Shown piece after piece: positions 37,041 to 48,000 of a stretch of 64,000 nt of DNA. Source of the DNA: Paramoeba atlantica. Lineage: Eukaryota > Discosea. The DNA lies in contig CDRNVI010000160.1 of the NCBI GenBank assembly GCA_977017575.1, forward strand, positions 34,746-98,745. The letters run 5' to 3'. The position numbers and the translations under genes are program-made. The notes below the pieces were generated by a model. The model had not been told where the DNA came from. It made no database searches and worked only from the letters and a program-made list of their open reading frames with translations. Positions within the stretch are counted from its first letter, which is position 1. Each line of letters starts with the position of its first letter.

Positions 37041-37392
37041 TCGACACTGGAACAAGAATTGCTTTCGAAGTCAACCTACAGAAAGAAACAACTTTTGTTG
37101 TTGTCTTTCATCAATTTTTGACTTTGGGGAAAGTCCCCGGACCCTGTGGCAGTCAGTGCTGTTCGTAAAGAACTGAACTTAGAAGTGTCTGTGTGTTTTC
37201 AGTTGCAAAGACTTCTTTTGGAAGGAGCGCTGGAACGTTCAAAGCACAGATGTTTCTGGGGAGCTCGTCGTAGCACAGTAATGCAATTAACGCACAAATT
37301 TCTGAAATCATGTCTGTTGGTCATGCAGTTTGATGGAAGATTGTGTTCGTCAACACAACGGGGCTCACTCTGTTCCTGAGTCGAACATGACC
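37041..37392 (+). ncRNA. RMRP: RNase MRP RNA
   Basis: The segment 37126-37143 reads GGGGAAAGTCCCCGGACC, the CR-I core that in human MRP RNA has the same sequence, followed by a GGCAG-x-CAGTGC stretch as in the human RNA. Near the 3' end, ACGGGGCTCACTCTG (about 37357-37372) matches the conserved 3' strand of MRP. The ends pair as stem P1: TCGAC...GGAACA at 37041-37054 with TGTTCC...GTCGA at 37371-37384. A Pol III-type T-run follows at once. RNase MRP cleaves pre-rRNA in the nucleolus. Ends are inferred from pairing and may be off by 10-20 nt. RNase P RNA was considered, but the long identity is to MRP. Confidence 0.87.
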
Positions 37393-37404
37393 TTTTTTTT
37401 TTTT
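37393..37404 (+). terminator. Pol III terminator (T12) of RNase MRP RNA
   Basis: Twelve consecutive T follow the RNA sequence CATGACC. A run of more than four T on the sense strand is the standard Pol III stop signal. Confidence 0.8.
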
Positions 37405-37800
37405 GAAAAGTTTTGTTTAGTTCGTCTTGGAAGACGAATAACCAAAGTTTTTCAGAACACACACAATGAGACTTTATTCTTCAAAAAATATGATTCTGTG
37501 AAACCAAAATAAATAAAAATCACCTTCCTTTTCTCTCTCGCCATTCTTTCTCTTCTCTCTTCTGTTCTGAACTTTCGGTGAAAGAGGGAAAAACCAAAGA
37601 CAAAACGGTGTTCCGTTTTTTCGTTCCTCGTTTTTTTTTTTTTTTGTTTTCTTGTTCCCATCAATAATTTTTTTTGTTCTGTCCAACCTGTCTCCTCAAT
37701 GAGTTTCGTTCCTTTTTCTGTTCAATCTCTTTCAAAATTTCGTCGTTTCATAATCTAGGTGGGTGGCAACATGTTGTCGCCCACCTTTTCCTAAGGCAAA
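37405..37800. other. Spacer after RNase MRP RNA
   Basis: It contains a short hairpin, TTCGTCTTGGAAGACGAA, near 37420, then an AT/CT-rich leader for the next gene. No other gene is seen. Confidence 0.4.
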
Positions 37801-39994
37801 ATGGATCCGTACGCCTCTTTCGATCCCTTTGCGGATCTCCCTCTTCACGATCAGTTCCCTCCAAGTGAAAACGATTTTCTTCCATCCCAATCCAATCAAC
37901 ACACACAACAACATCCTTATGACGCTTACCAACAACCTTCAAATCAATTTTTTCACCCCCCACAACAACATTTTCGGTATGACTCTTTCGTTCCTCCTCC
38001 TCCTTCCACTCAACACACCCACCATCGCCACCACTACACAACCCCCCGACGTTCATCCAATCGACAAATCAAATCCACTCGCTCTACTGAATCTACTCCA
38101 ACCCAACAACAACAACAACCACCTTCAAACTTACCAACACAAGAACAACCGCCCTTTCCTTCTTGTTCCTGTAAAATTCGTTCGAACCCACGAATTGTCA
38201 GCCAGAAACAAAAGAAAAAACTTCGTTCAAAGAATCAGGATACAATCTTGGCAGTTCTGTTTTCCCTTCGAAGAATTTTGAACCTTCCTTTCTCTCCATT
38301 ATTTACCGCTCTCTTTAATGATGGTTTGAAAATATATCTTCACTCAGGGAGAAGGAGTTGCTCGACAGTTCTTCCTTCAACCTGGTTTTCCTCAGTCTCC
38401 GCCTTTCTGACAAAGGATCGTTTTGGAGATGGAGATGAAGACGACGATATTGTCGTTCTCCAAGGACCAAAGGAACACTTAAATTGTGTTTTGGGTTGGG
38501 TTGAATCCCAAATTGGCCTTGTCTCTGCTGAAGTGGATCCTCTCTTTGGCTTTATGGTTTATCACCCCTATTTTGCTGGGGCTTCTCTTTCTCCTCTCTC
38601 GGACCGAATCCGGACCGCTTCCTCTCTTTTAGGTCGCTCTGATGAAGCCAAGAAAGAAGGCTCTCCTTCAAAAGGATTAAAACGGAAAGAAGAAGAGAGT
38701 AAAAAAAAAGGGGGGGAAGAAGATTTGATCGGGGAAGAAAAGACAGATGTATTGAGTTGGATTCACACTCATTTAAACGGATTAAACGAAGAAGAAGAAG
38801 GAGAAAAAGAAGATCTATCTGCGAGTTTAAAATCAAGTTTCGAGTTTGATGAAAATTTTTTTTCTTGGGAGTCTTTTATCGGTGTTCAAGAAGAAGAAAC
38901 TTCCAATGCCCTTTTACTCTCCTCCTCTTCTTCTTCTTCTTCTTCTTCTTCTTCTTGTTCTTTTTCTTCATCTAGTAGTCCTTCTTTTAGTGCCCCTGAG
39001 GATTCCTTCGGCTCTCTTTCTCCCATCTCAACATCTGTCGGAGAAGATCAATACGTTCCCATCCCCCAACTCTCACAAACAGACTTTCAACTCTCTTGGA
39101 TCCCTTCTTCTTCTCAACCTCTTATTTCTCTTTTTGGAGAAGATTTTCTCTTCCCTTCTGATGCTCGAAGAAGAAAAAAGAGTTGTTTCGATGATCCCTC
39201 ACAAGAGTTTCTTGAAACAGAGGAGAAAACAATTGAGTTAAAGAATTTTTTAGAAACCAAATTCTCAGGGTCTGGGAGTTCAGTTCACTGGGAGTTGTCT
39301 TCTTCTTCTCTTTCTCTTCTTGATCGATCTGCTTCTGCTGGGTGTGGATACGCTTGTCGAGTTTCAGAAAGTCTTTCTTTTGAAGTTCTCTCTCGGATCT
39401 TTTCTGCTCGACTGAAATATCGAGAAAAAGAAGTTCTGTATCGAGATAAGAAGGGGGGGATGGTTGATTATGTTTGTAAGATTGAGAGGAGTCTTGTTGG
39501 GGTCAGTGTTACTCGTGTTGTTCAAATCCCACACCAAGGAAAAGAGAAAGAACTTTCTTGTGATGAGGATGTTTATTATTTGTTATTGAAAAAATTGGCT
39601 GGATTAGCGCTTGCTTCTCAGTCTGTTGCACCCTCTCATTCTTGGAAAGGTATTATTTCTTGTGCATTTTCTTTTTTTCTTTTTTTTTCTTTTCTTTTTT
39701 TTTTGTTGTTGTTGTCTAACCTTTTCTTTTTTTTTACAGTGTCCTTACTGTTCATTTGGGTTGCTTCTCCTTCTCTTCATGAAAGGGTCACTCGGTAATT
39801 ATTTTTTTTGCTCTCTCTTCTCTCTTCTCTCTCTCCTCTCCTCTTTCTTTTGAATTGATTTCAAAAAAAACAGGATCCTCAAAATGATGGGAAAGAATCC
39901 TCATTATAACGAAATCTTTTTGACAAAAACTTCAATTATGGTTATTGAAACGGATCTCACGTCTCCTTTTTATACTGCTGATTTGTACACTTGA
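37801..39994 (+). CDS. Uncharacterised 674-residue protein
   Basis: Three exons, 37801-39649, 39740-39794 and 39874-39994, join with matching phases. The N-terminus (about residues 1-130) is rich in Gln, His, Pro and Asn. A basic segment follows (QKQKKKLRSKNQ). The middle is acidic with a poly-Ser run near residue 380. The C-terminal 180 residues look folded (SFEVLSRIFSARLKYREKEV, DYVCKIERSLVGVSVTRVVQ, LLLKKLAGLALASQ) and continue through both short exons to TADLYT. I do not recognise the family. The folded C-terminus and intact splicing make it a real gene. Confidence 0.75.
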
Positions 39995-40096
39995 AAAAAT
40001 GAACCTTTTTTGTTTTCCTTTTTTAATTTACTCAATAAAATTCATTTTCTTTTTCATTTCTTTTCTCCCTTTTTCTCTTTTTTTTTTACTTTATTA

Positions 40097-40931
40097 TCAC
40101 CTCGCTGCCTTAATATTTCTTCCTTCCAAAGAAAGATTGTAAAAAGGTTCACCATAAAAATAGAACGAACCAAGAGTTTGAAACATCTCATCAACCATTT
40201 CTCCAGTCTTTGCACTTGTCTCAATGAATGGGATCTTGAACCTCAAAGCCATTTCTTCTCCTTCTTCTTTTGTCACTTGACGTTCTTCTTCTCCAAGATC
40301 AACTTTGTTTCCAATCAAAACGCCAACTGGTACTTCAACATCCTTCACTCTCATTACCTTTTCAATGTAAGAGACAATTTGGTGAAAAGATTCCTTTGAA
40401 GTGATTGAATAAACAAAGAAAAATCCATGGGTATCCAACAAGGGTTGTTCAATGTAGACAATATATTCTTCAAAAGATGGTGAATCTGAAAAGAGAGAAT
40501 AAAAAAGAAAGGAAAGCGATTGGAAGAGAAAGAAAGAAGAGGAGGGAGAGAAGAACCAGAAAGGTCAAAAAGGGTTAGTTGTTCATCGATGTTCAAGATC
40601 ACTTGCTTTCGATATCTGGATGAAAATGAAAATCACAGAAGGAAATAAAGTGAAAAAGAAAAAGGGAAAAACAAACGAATCTTCAATTGTTGGATCATAT
40701 TCCTCAAGAAAAGTATCCTTTTCACAAAATTGTCAAATTGCCAAAAACAAATCGAAACAAAAAAAAAAAAGAAAAGAGAAGAACATGGGCAAATCGAGTA
40801 CACAAAGCAGTTTTGCCAACCCCACCATCACCTTGCATCAACATTCTGAAATGACCAACACGCTCTCGAATTGGCTCTCTCTTTCCTTTTTTTGATTTGT
40901 TCTTTTCTCTTCTCGAAAGAACATTTCCCAT
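40097..40931 (-). CDS. Ras/Rap-like small GTPase with altered switch II
   Basis: Exons 40785-40931, 40677-40717, 40557-40615 and 40097-40485 give 211 residues. The P-loop is GDGGVGKT (34-41), the effector loop EEYDPTIEDSYRKQ is classical Ras/Rap, and G4 (GNKVDL) and G5 (ETSAK) are intact. The G3 motif DTAGQE is replaced by DLSDSP (80-85), so the Gly60 and Gln61 equivalents are lost, which predicts weak GTP hydrolysis. The N-terminal extension MGNVLS followed by a Lys/Arg cluster fits an N-myristoylation signal. The C-terminus (RNIKAAR) has no CAAX cysteine. Membrane binding by the N-terminus is inferred. Confidence 0.9.
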
Positions 40932-41196
40932 CTCAATCGCTTTGACAAGTCAAGAGAAGAGAGAGAGGGAAAGGAACAAAATTCGAAAAAAAAATCAAAA
41001 AAGACAGCTCTTTAAAACTCGGTCTGTTTGGATGGGTTTCTCATGAAAAACTATGATTTGTTTTTCTTTCTTTTGAATTCGGGAGAGTGTTCGAAACCAA
41101 ATCTCAAAAAAAAAAGGAATTTTGAATCTTTGTCAAAAGACAAAAGAGAAAAAAGGACAAAAAAAAAACGCTGATAAGATTTTTATTTTTAGATAT

Positions 41197-41853
41197 TTAA
41201 GTGGACCAGCCCTTGCAAACATCATAAGGACCAGCAGGCAAGTCACCGGAGATCTTGGTGTAAGCCGTGTTGATCGCACACATGGAACCAGAATCATCAC
41301 CATCTTCAATGTAGGTGTTGGAGTAAGCCATCTTGGAGGAAACGAACTTGAGGACCTCAGTTCTGTGAAAAGAAAAGCAAAAAATCATGAGTATCATTTT
41401 GAACTTGAAGAAGAAGAAGAGAACAAAAGCTCAAAAGACAAAGAAAAGAAACAAATCAAAAAAAAAAAAAAAAATGAAGGAAAACCTGTCAGCGTTGTTT
41501 CCGTTGTAGTTGCTGTTGGTGTCGCAAGAGTTGTCAGAGGCACCAATGGTGTTCAAGAGACCATATCCAGCCTTAGATTGGAAGTTGATCATACCATTTC
41601 TCCAGTAGTGACCACAAGAGTTGTCAGCGGGAACATAAAATTCAGCAGTCTTGATGTAACAGTTGGGGTAGATAACGAGTTCACCAACTCCAGCGGTGCA
41701 GAAATCGGAGGTTCCTTCATTGGAAGGGGTGGTGGTGGTGGACCAGACACCAGCGATGGAGGAGCATTTGTAGTTGGAGTAGGGGCCTCTGGCTTGCTTT
41801 TCAGCACAGACGGCAAGAACACAAGCGAGGAACAAGATGGCAATCTTCATCAT
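41197..41853 (-). CDS. Secreted cysteine-containing protein, probably highly expressed
   Basis: Exons 41486-41853 and 41197-41362 give 177 residues. Residues 1-17 are a signal peptide (MMKIAILFLACVLAVCA). The mature part has seven cysteines and many Ser, Thr, Asn and Tyr. Codons prefer C-ending and AAG forms, as in the ribosomal P0 gene and unlike most neighbours, which suggests high expression. No known domain is recognised. Either of the two adjacent Met codons could start it. Confidence 0.8.
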
Positions 41854-42278
41854 GATCGTTTGTGAGTGTGGAAAGTGAAAAAGAAAAAAAAAAGACGGAA
41901 CGCTCTTTTTAGAGCTCTAAATTTTAGCACTTTGATCTAGATTTTTAGCTTTTTTTTTTTTCAGACGAAGACGCAAAAAACTGCGTTCGTTGTTTCTTTT
42001 CGTTGATTTTTGAATTTTCTTTTTTCATTTCTTTTTTTTTTTCTTTTTTTTTTCACCTTTTTTCTTTTGTCTCTTTTTGAGGTGTGGGGTTGCTTTTTTT
42101 GGGGGGTTGTTCTTTTTCAGAAATTTGAAACTGAATCAAAGTTTTTTCTGAAACAAGTTCTTTTCATTTTTCATTTTTTTTTTTTTGGATCTCCATTCAA
42201 CAGTACTTCTTTTTCGAATTTTCTTTTCAAAAGAAAGAAAGAAAGAAGAAGAAAGGGTTTCTCTCGTTTCTCTTCAAA
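41854..42278. other. Divergent upstream region
   Basis: This separates the secreted-protein gene from the Rho/F-box gene and is very T-rich on the given strand. GAGCTCTAAATTTTAGC near 41912 is weakly palindromic. No gene is seen. Confidence 0.35.
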
Positions 42279-43269
42279 ATGGCGGGGGTGTGGGGAACAG
42301 TGAGAGGGGCTCTCTTTGGAAAATCTTTTGTTCGAATTAACAAACGACCAAAAGTTATTATTGCTGGTGATGCGATTGTCGGAAAAGTTGGTCTTTCTTT
42401 TTTTTTGTTTTTGTTTTGTTTTTAGAAAAGGAAGGACAATTTTGTTTTTTCTGGATTCAGACTTTCTCTCTCTCTCTCTCTCTCTCTTTCAATTTTGACA
42501 GACAACGTTACTTTCGGAATGGGGAAACAATCCTGCCTCTCGTCCAAATCGTTGGATTACCAACCGAAAAAGTGGGGCTGGACTCGAGATTATTTGTCAA
42601 GAAGAAGGAAATGCAACAACATATATCGAAGAGATTGCTGAACTTTCTGACTTTACTCTCAGTGGAGCGCATGCTTGTGTTTTACTCTTTTCATTAATCG
42701 ATCGACAAACTCTTCTTACAGTGAAACGAAAGTCAATTCCTTTGATTTTAAGTTCTCGAGGAAAGAATTGTCCAATCATTCTAGTTGGAACAAAACTGGA
42801 TCTTCGAGAAGCAATTAAAATCCCAAAAAACACAACAAAGGGAACAACAACAAAAGGAAACTCATCAAACAAAGAATTACCTTCTCCTCCAAATATTCCT
42901 CCCTGGGATGAAAAAGTAGACGGGGGACTCCCTTCAATCCAAGATCTCCCTTCAGAAGTTCTCATGAAAATTTTTGATTTTCTTGAAGTCGAAAACTTGA
43001 TCTCTTGTTCGAGTGTTTGTAAAGGATGGCATGAAATTTCTAAATATCCTTATATCTGGTCCAACAGACCTGAAAGAGTGGTTCTGACTTCGGAAGGGAA
43101 TGAAGTTAAGAAACAATTCCCTGAAGTTGTAATGTACATTGAAATTGGGCTTGGTCAGATTCGAAATCCAAAAACTTCAAAACAGTTGATTCGAAGAGTG
43201 ATTGAAGAGGCGGCGACAAGTGGTGAAAAATTGGTTACTCCCAAGGTTGAAGAGTATGATGAAAGTTGA
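42279..43269 (+). CDS. Rho-like GTPase with an F-box inserted in the G domain
   Basis: Exons 42279-42386 and 42502-43269 give 291 residues. The P-loop is GDAIVGKT (30-37, crossing the intron) and G4 is LVGTKLDLREA (from 130), both Rho-type. After a Lys/Thr/Pro linker, residues about 180-223 are an F-box (LPSEVLMKIFDFLEVENLIS, then CKGWHEISKYPYIW). Residues 224-290 then continue the GTPase fold: LTSEGNEVKKQFPEVVMYIE aligns with the Rho alpha-4/beta-6 region, with IEIGLG where other Rho proteins have ECSAL. So the F-box sits where the Rho insert helix normally is. Switch II lacks a clear DTAGQE, and no CAAX box is present. F-boxes bind Skp1 in SCF ligases; a ligase role is inferred. Confidence 0.85.
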
Positions 43270-43699
43270 TGTTTTATGGTGATGAGTTTTCATTTTTATT
43301 ATTGAAAAAAAAGAGGGAGAAAAAGATTAAAAAGAGAGAGGAGAGAGAGATGGTGGATCACCAAAAAAAAAGATTTTGTGTGAATAATTTTATCTTTCTC
43401 TCTGCTTGTAAACAAGTGAAGTTGTCAAAAGTGAAGAAGAAAAGAGGTTCATCTCACTTTTAAAAAAATATTGACACAGAGTAACAATTTTTAACATGTT
43501 TATTTTTGACAAATTCCTTTTTTTTCTTTCACACACAAAACAAGAAAGTACCAAAAACAAAAAAACAAACAAAGAGAAATAATTTCACCAAATGAGATAA
43601 ATCAATCCTGACAAGACAGGGAGAAGAGGAGAGAGAGGAAAAAAAAAGACGGACAAACAGAGAGAGAGAGGAGAGAGATCGAGAATAGATCTTTTGTTT
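43270..43699. other. Convergent spacer
   Basis: This is the AT-rich 3' region between the Rho/F-box gene and the minus-strand low-complexity gene. It contains GA-rich and A-rich runs only. Confidence 0.35.
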
Positions 43700-44575
43700 T
43701 TACGAAAGCTTCTGAGTTGTTGGTCGAGGAGGAGGAGGTTTGTTCGAAGGAGGAAATGCAGAGAGACGATTCTTTGCTGAACTTGAAGGACGAGCAGGAG
43801 AAGGTCGAGCAGGAGCACCACTCCCTCCTCTTGGATTTGGAACTTCAGAAGAAGAAGAAGAAGAAGATGGTTCTGGAGAGGGTGGCTTTCTTCTCTCTGG
43901 GACTGTGGGGCCTCGATCAGCCCATTTTTGGATTGAGCCCCCCGTATTGGAAAAGAAATCATACACCATTGTGTCAACATCAACTTTTTCTGGAGGAGGG
44001 GCGTTTTCTTCTCCTTCTCCTTCTCCTTTTGGTGGGAGGAACCAACTTGCGAGGTATGGTTGCGGATCTCCTTCTGGTTGAGGGTTCTCTTCTCCTTCTC
44101 CTTCTCCTTCTTTCTTCTCTTCCCCTTGAAAGATCGTCGCTCCATAAGCCCCATAATCCGAAACAGTAGAGACCGTGGAATCATAATATGAATCGAGAGT
44201 TTGTTTAAATCCTGGAACAGATTCTTGTCCTTCTTCTGCAGGTTCTTTTCCATAATACCATGTCGACACACTCTCCCCCCAACCTTCTTGGTTTCCCTCT
44301 TCTTGCTTTTCTGGAGGAACATCTCCTTCTTGCTGACTCTGATCAGAGGGGGGGGCAGAAGAAAATTGTGCTTTCACACTATCAATCCCCTGAGCAAAAG
44401 AACCCCAAACATCAGAACCCCCTGCCCCTTCTTCCCCACCACCACCACCGCCACCTTCATTTCCACCTCCACCACCACCAAACCAACCAACCACAGAATC
44501 ATACACGCCCCCTTCTTCTTGTTGTGTTTGTGGTTGCTCCGGCAGCCCCCGATTTGGAGGTGGGGTTCTATCACC

Positions 44576-44631
<56 letters not shown>

Positions 44632-44659
44632 CAGGAGTTGCGGGGGTAGGTCTCCTCAT
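43700..44659 (-). CDS. Low-complexity Gly/Ser/Pro/Glu-rich protein
   Basis: A single-exon, 319-residue frame starting MRRPTPATPG. It has a run of 15 Ser, then Gly-rich blocks, acidic GEGEGEE repeats and a Pro/Arg-rich end (PPPPRPTTQKLS). Short conserved-looking islands with aromatic residues recur (VYDSVVGWFGG, VSTWYYGKEP, YLASWFLPPKG, MVYDFFSNTGG). Their spacing suggests a degenerate repeat around W/Y-F motifs. No domain is recognised and much of it is probably disordered. The frame upstream of the chosen Met is Phe-rich leader. Confidence 0.55.
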
Positions 44660-45086
44660 TTTTTCAACGATGAAAGAAATAAAAGGAAGAAGAAGAGACT
44701 CAAAAAAAAAAAAAAGAAAAACAAAGCAACCCCCAAAACGCAAAAAACGGCCTTTTAAATTGTCCTTTTTATTTTTGTATTGATTTTTTATTTGAATTTT
44801 TTTTTGAGGATTTTTTTTTTTTGGAATCTATTTTTTGGAGTCATCATTTTTTCGTTTTCTATTTCCAAATTCATAATTTGAATTTTTTCATTTCTCATTT
44901 ATCTTCCGTCATTTTTTAAGACCTTTTTAAATCAAATGCGCCCAATTCTTCTAAAATTTTCTTTTCCTCTCCTTTTTCTTTTTTTCCAATCACTTGAATT
45001 TCAGAAAAACTTTTCACAGAGAAAGAGAAAACACAAAAAAGAAAAGAAAAGAAAAGAAAGAAAAAAAAAATTCTCTCAAATTATCA
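44660..45086. other. AT-rich spacer
   Basis: Homopolymer-rich sequence between two minus-strand genes, including the leader of the low-complexity gene. No gene is seen. Confidence 0.35.
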
Positions 45087-48000
45087 TCACAATTCTTGAA
45101 CAAGCCAATTTTGAAACTCCATTAATTGTCCAAGACAAGGATCAGCAGGAACAAGAGGCTCATTTTCTTTCCAATCTCTTTCATTCTCTCTGATTCTCTC
45201 TCTTATTTCGTCCATCGCTTTTATGACCCCTTCTCGAGAATAGGATTTGTTTTTTAAATGCTCCATTATCTGTGAAATATTTTGAATTATTAATTATTAA
45301 TTATTAATTATTATTATTATTTGTTTTTTGTAAGATGTTTTTTGGAAGAGAAAGAGAAAAGAGAAAAAAAATAGAGAAAAAAAAAAGAGAAACAAAAAAA
45401 AAAAAGAAAAAATAAAAGAGAAAAAATAAATAAATCAGAAACTAAATTCCAAAAAAAACAAAAAAAAAAAATTACCAAAGAAACCAAATCAGGAAACAAA
45501 GAATCAGAATAAATAAGAACATCAAGAATCAATCCATCCTTGGAAGTGATATTAACATCCATTATCCCCCACTCGAATCTCTCTTCCATGTTGTGTGTGA
45601 ATGGTGGTGAGTGTCCAAATCTCCAATTCCTTTTTTTTTTTTTTGTTTTGTTTTTGTTTTTTTTTTGTTTTTTTGTTTTTTTGTTTTTTGTTTTTTGTTT
45701 TTGTTTTTGTTTTGTTTTTTGTTTTATTTTTGTTTTTTATTGTTTTATTGTTTTATTGTTTTTTGTTTTTTTTTGGAAGAGGAAAGAGAAGGTTGGGGGA
45801 GAGGAGAGGAGAGAGGAGAAGAAAAAGAAAGTTGAGAAAGAGAAGGAGAAAGGGAAAGGGGATTTTTTTTTTACCAAAGAAATGAAGAGAGAAAGAGAGA
45901 GAGAAAGGAAAAGAGAGAAGAAAGAGAACCATTCTAATAATTTATCATAAATTTGTTTCACTTCACCATTTTTAATAATATCATCTCCAATCTCAATAAA
46001 CTCAACTTCTTTCCTCTCAAGACCATAAGAAGAAAGAAAAGAAGAGACAAGAGAGTCACAGAGAGACTCATGAGAGAGAGAAGGGCAAATATCGTTTAAA
46101 TTTAGAACTCGTGAGACAACACTTTTGATGCCTGGGGAAAGAGAGAAAGAGAGGAAAGGAGAAAGAGAAAAAGAGAAGGACAGAGAAAGAAAAAAAGAAA
46201 GAAAAGTCATTTATTAGTACAAATCCCTTTTTACTTAAAAAAACTAATAAAAGAAGAGAAAGAAAGAAAAAAAGAAAAAAAGAAAAAAAAAAAGAAAAAA
46301 AAGAAAGAAAAAAAGATTAAACCTTTACTTTCCAATTTCTTCTTATTTGGATTCAAATATTTGGCCATATCACTAAAATTCAAATTAAGGAGAATTGTTC
46401 CATGATGTAATCCTCTCTGAGATGCGTATTTAAATGCAGATCCTGATATCTATTTATTTATTATTTTAATCTTTTTTTTATATTCAATTAAAAGACAAAG
46501 AAAGAGGAGAGAAAGAGAGAGAGAAAGAGAGAGAGAAAAGAGAGAGAGAGAAGAAAACCTTGTGATCATTAACATGAAGATCATTCCTCCCAGTAGGAAG
46601 AGCATCAATACCAAAAGGAGTCAAAGCATCACAAAGAATAGCCATATTTCTCTTAACATCATAAAAATTGTTATGAGACATGAAAGAGAAAATGCTGTTT
46701 CCAAAATCTTGGTATACCGCCCCTCCTCCTTTTTTTTGAGAGATTAGAGAGAGAGAGAAGAGAGAGGAGAGAAGAGACAGAGAGGGAGAGAAAGAGAATA
46801 GGGGAAAGGAAAAAGAAGGAAAAAGAAAGAATAATAAAAGAGAGAAGAATTCCAACTTTTGAATGTTTAAATTACAAAAATTCACGAATACAATACAAAA
46901 AAAAGATAGATTAAAAAAAGAAAAAAACAGAAAAAAAAATAGAAAAAAATCAGAAAAAATCATCAACTTCTGGGAATGAAGTCTTTTGTTGGCTTGCTTT
47001 TAGAATTAGTGTACTTTTTCTTATTTCTGGTGTACGTATTGTACGTTACGACTGAGTTGCCTCCTATGAGTAGTGGGTCGCACTCTCCTGGTACCTGTTT
47101 CAATTTTCCTTTTGTTGAAAATGACTTCCTGCGCATTCTCCCGTTGTAACGCTTCTGCCGACATTGATTGTAATGTCTTCACTAGCCCCCTCACCAAGAA
47201 AGGATGTTTCTACTATCCAAGGTAATAAACTCTCTTCTGTTTCACCTATTACAAGACAGACATCGGATGGTAAGTCAGGACTTTCGAGTACCAATGCCCC
47301 TCCAACTAAACCTCCACCGTTCCAAAAATCCACCTCTGCTGGAAAGCAAGGATTGAGACATCGTATAACCAGCTCATCCGAGCAACTTGAACGAGGGAGC
47401 CCTTTGTGAAGGAACCAGACTTTGCCAAGTTTCTTGAGAGATATAAATATGACCCAGTGATTGAGCAAGCTGCCCTCTGGTTTGTCAAGGAGGGTTTAAT
47501 GGAATGGTTGGATTTGCCACCGAACTCAAAAATGTATTCACAACCGAAGCCAGGGAGCGACAAAATGTGAGTCTAAAAAAATCAGAAGTTCTCTCAAATT
47601 GTGGCATTCTTGTTGTTATAACATAAAAAGTGAGTTCAATTGAGCGATATGATATCTTGATGGAATAGGGTACTTTTTGAGTGGTTTTGTGAGATTGTCT
47701 TTGTCTCGCTCACTCTAAAACTCTAAAAAAAATAAAATAAAAATAAACATTATCTGTTCTTCTATCTCCTGAATAAAACACTTTTGAAACGGGTTTCTGA
47801 TGTGGTTCATTTCTTAACAAATAAAAAACAAACAATCTCACAAAAAATAGACAGAAAAAGTAATTAAAAAACATTCAAAAAATAAAAAAAAAAATAAAAA
47901 AATAAAAAAAAAACCAGAAAATCTTCGAACAAGATGAACATTATCTTCCTCCATTTTTTGGACAAAACACTCTTTAAACGGATTCTGATGTCTCCCAATA

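Noticed and set aside
37146..37379. A 77-residue plus-strand ORF and an 87-residue minus-strand ORF.
   Set aside because: They overlap the RNase MRP RNA, which explains the sequence conservation and composition better. Neither has a proper start or a known domain.
37021..37404. Assignment of the structured RNA as RNase P RNA.
   Set aside because: The CR-I core is shared by both, but the longer match GGGGAAAGTCCCCGGACC and the 3' block fit MRP RNA better.
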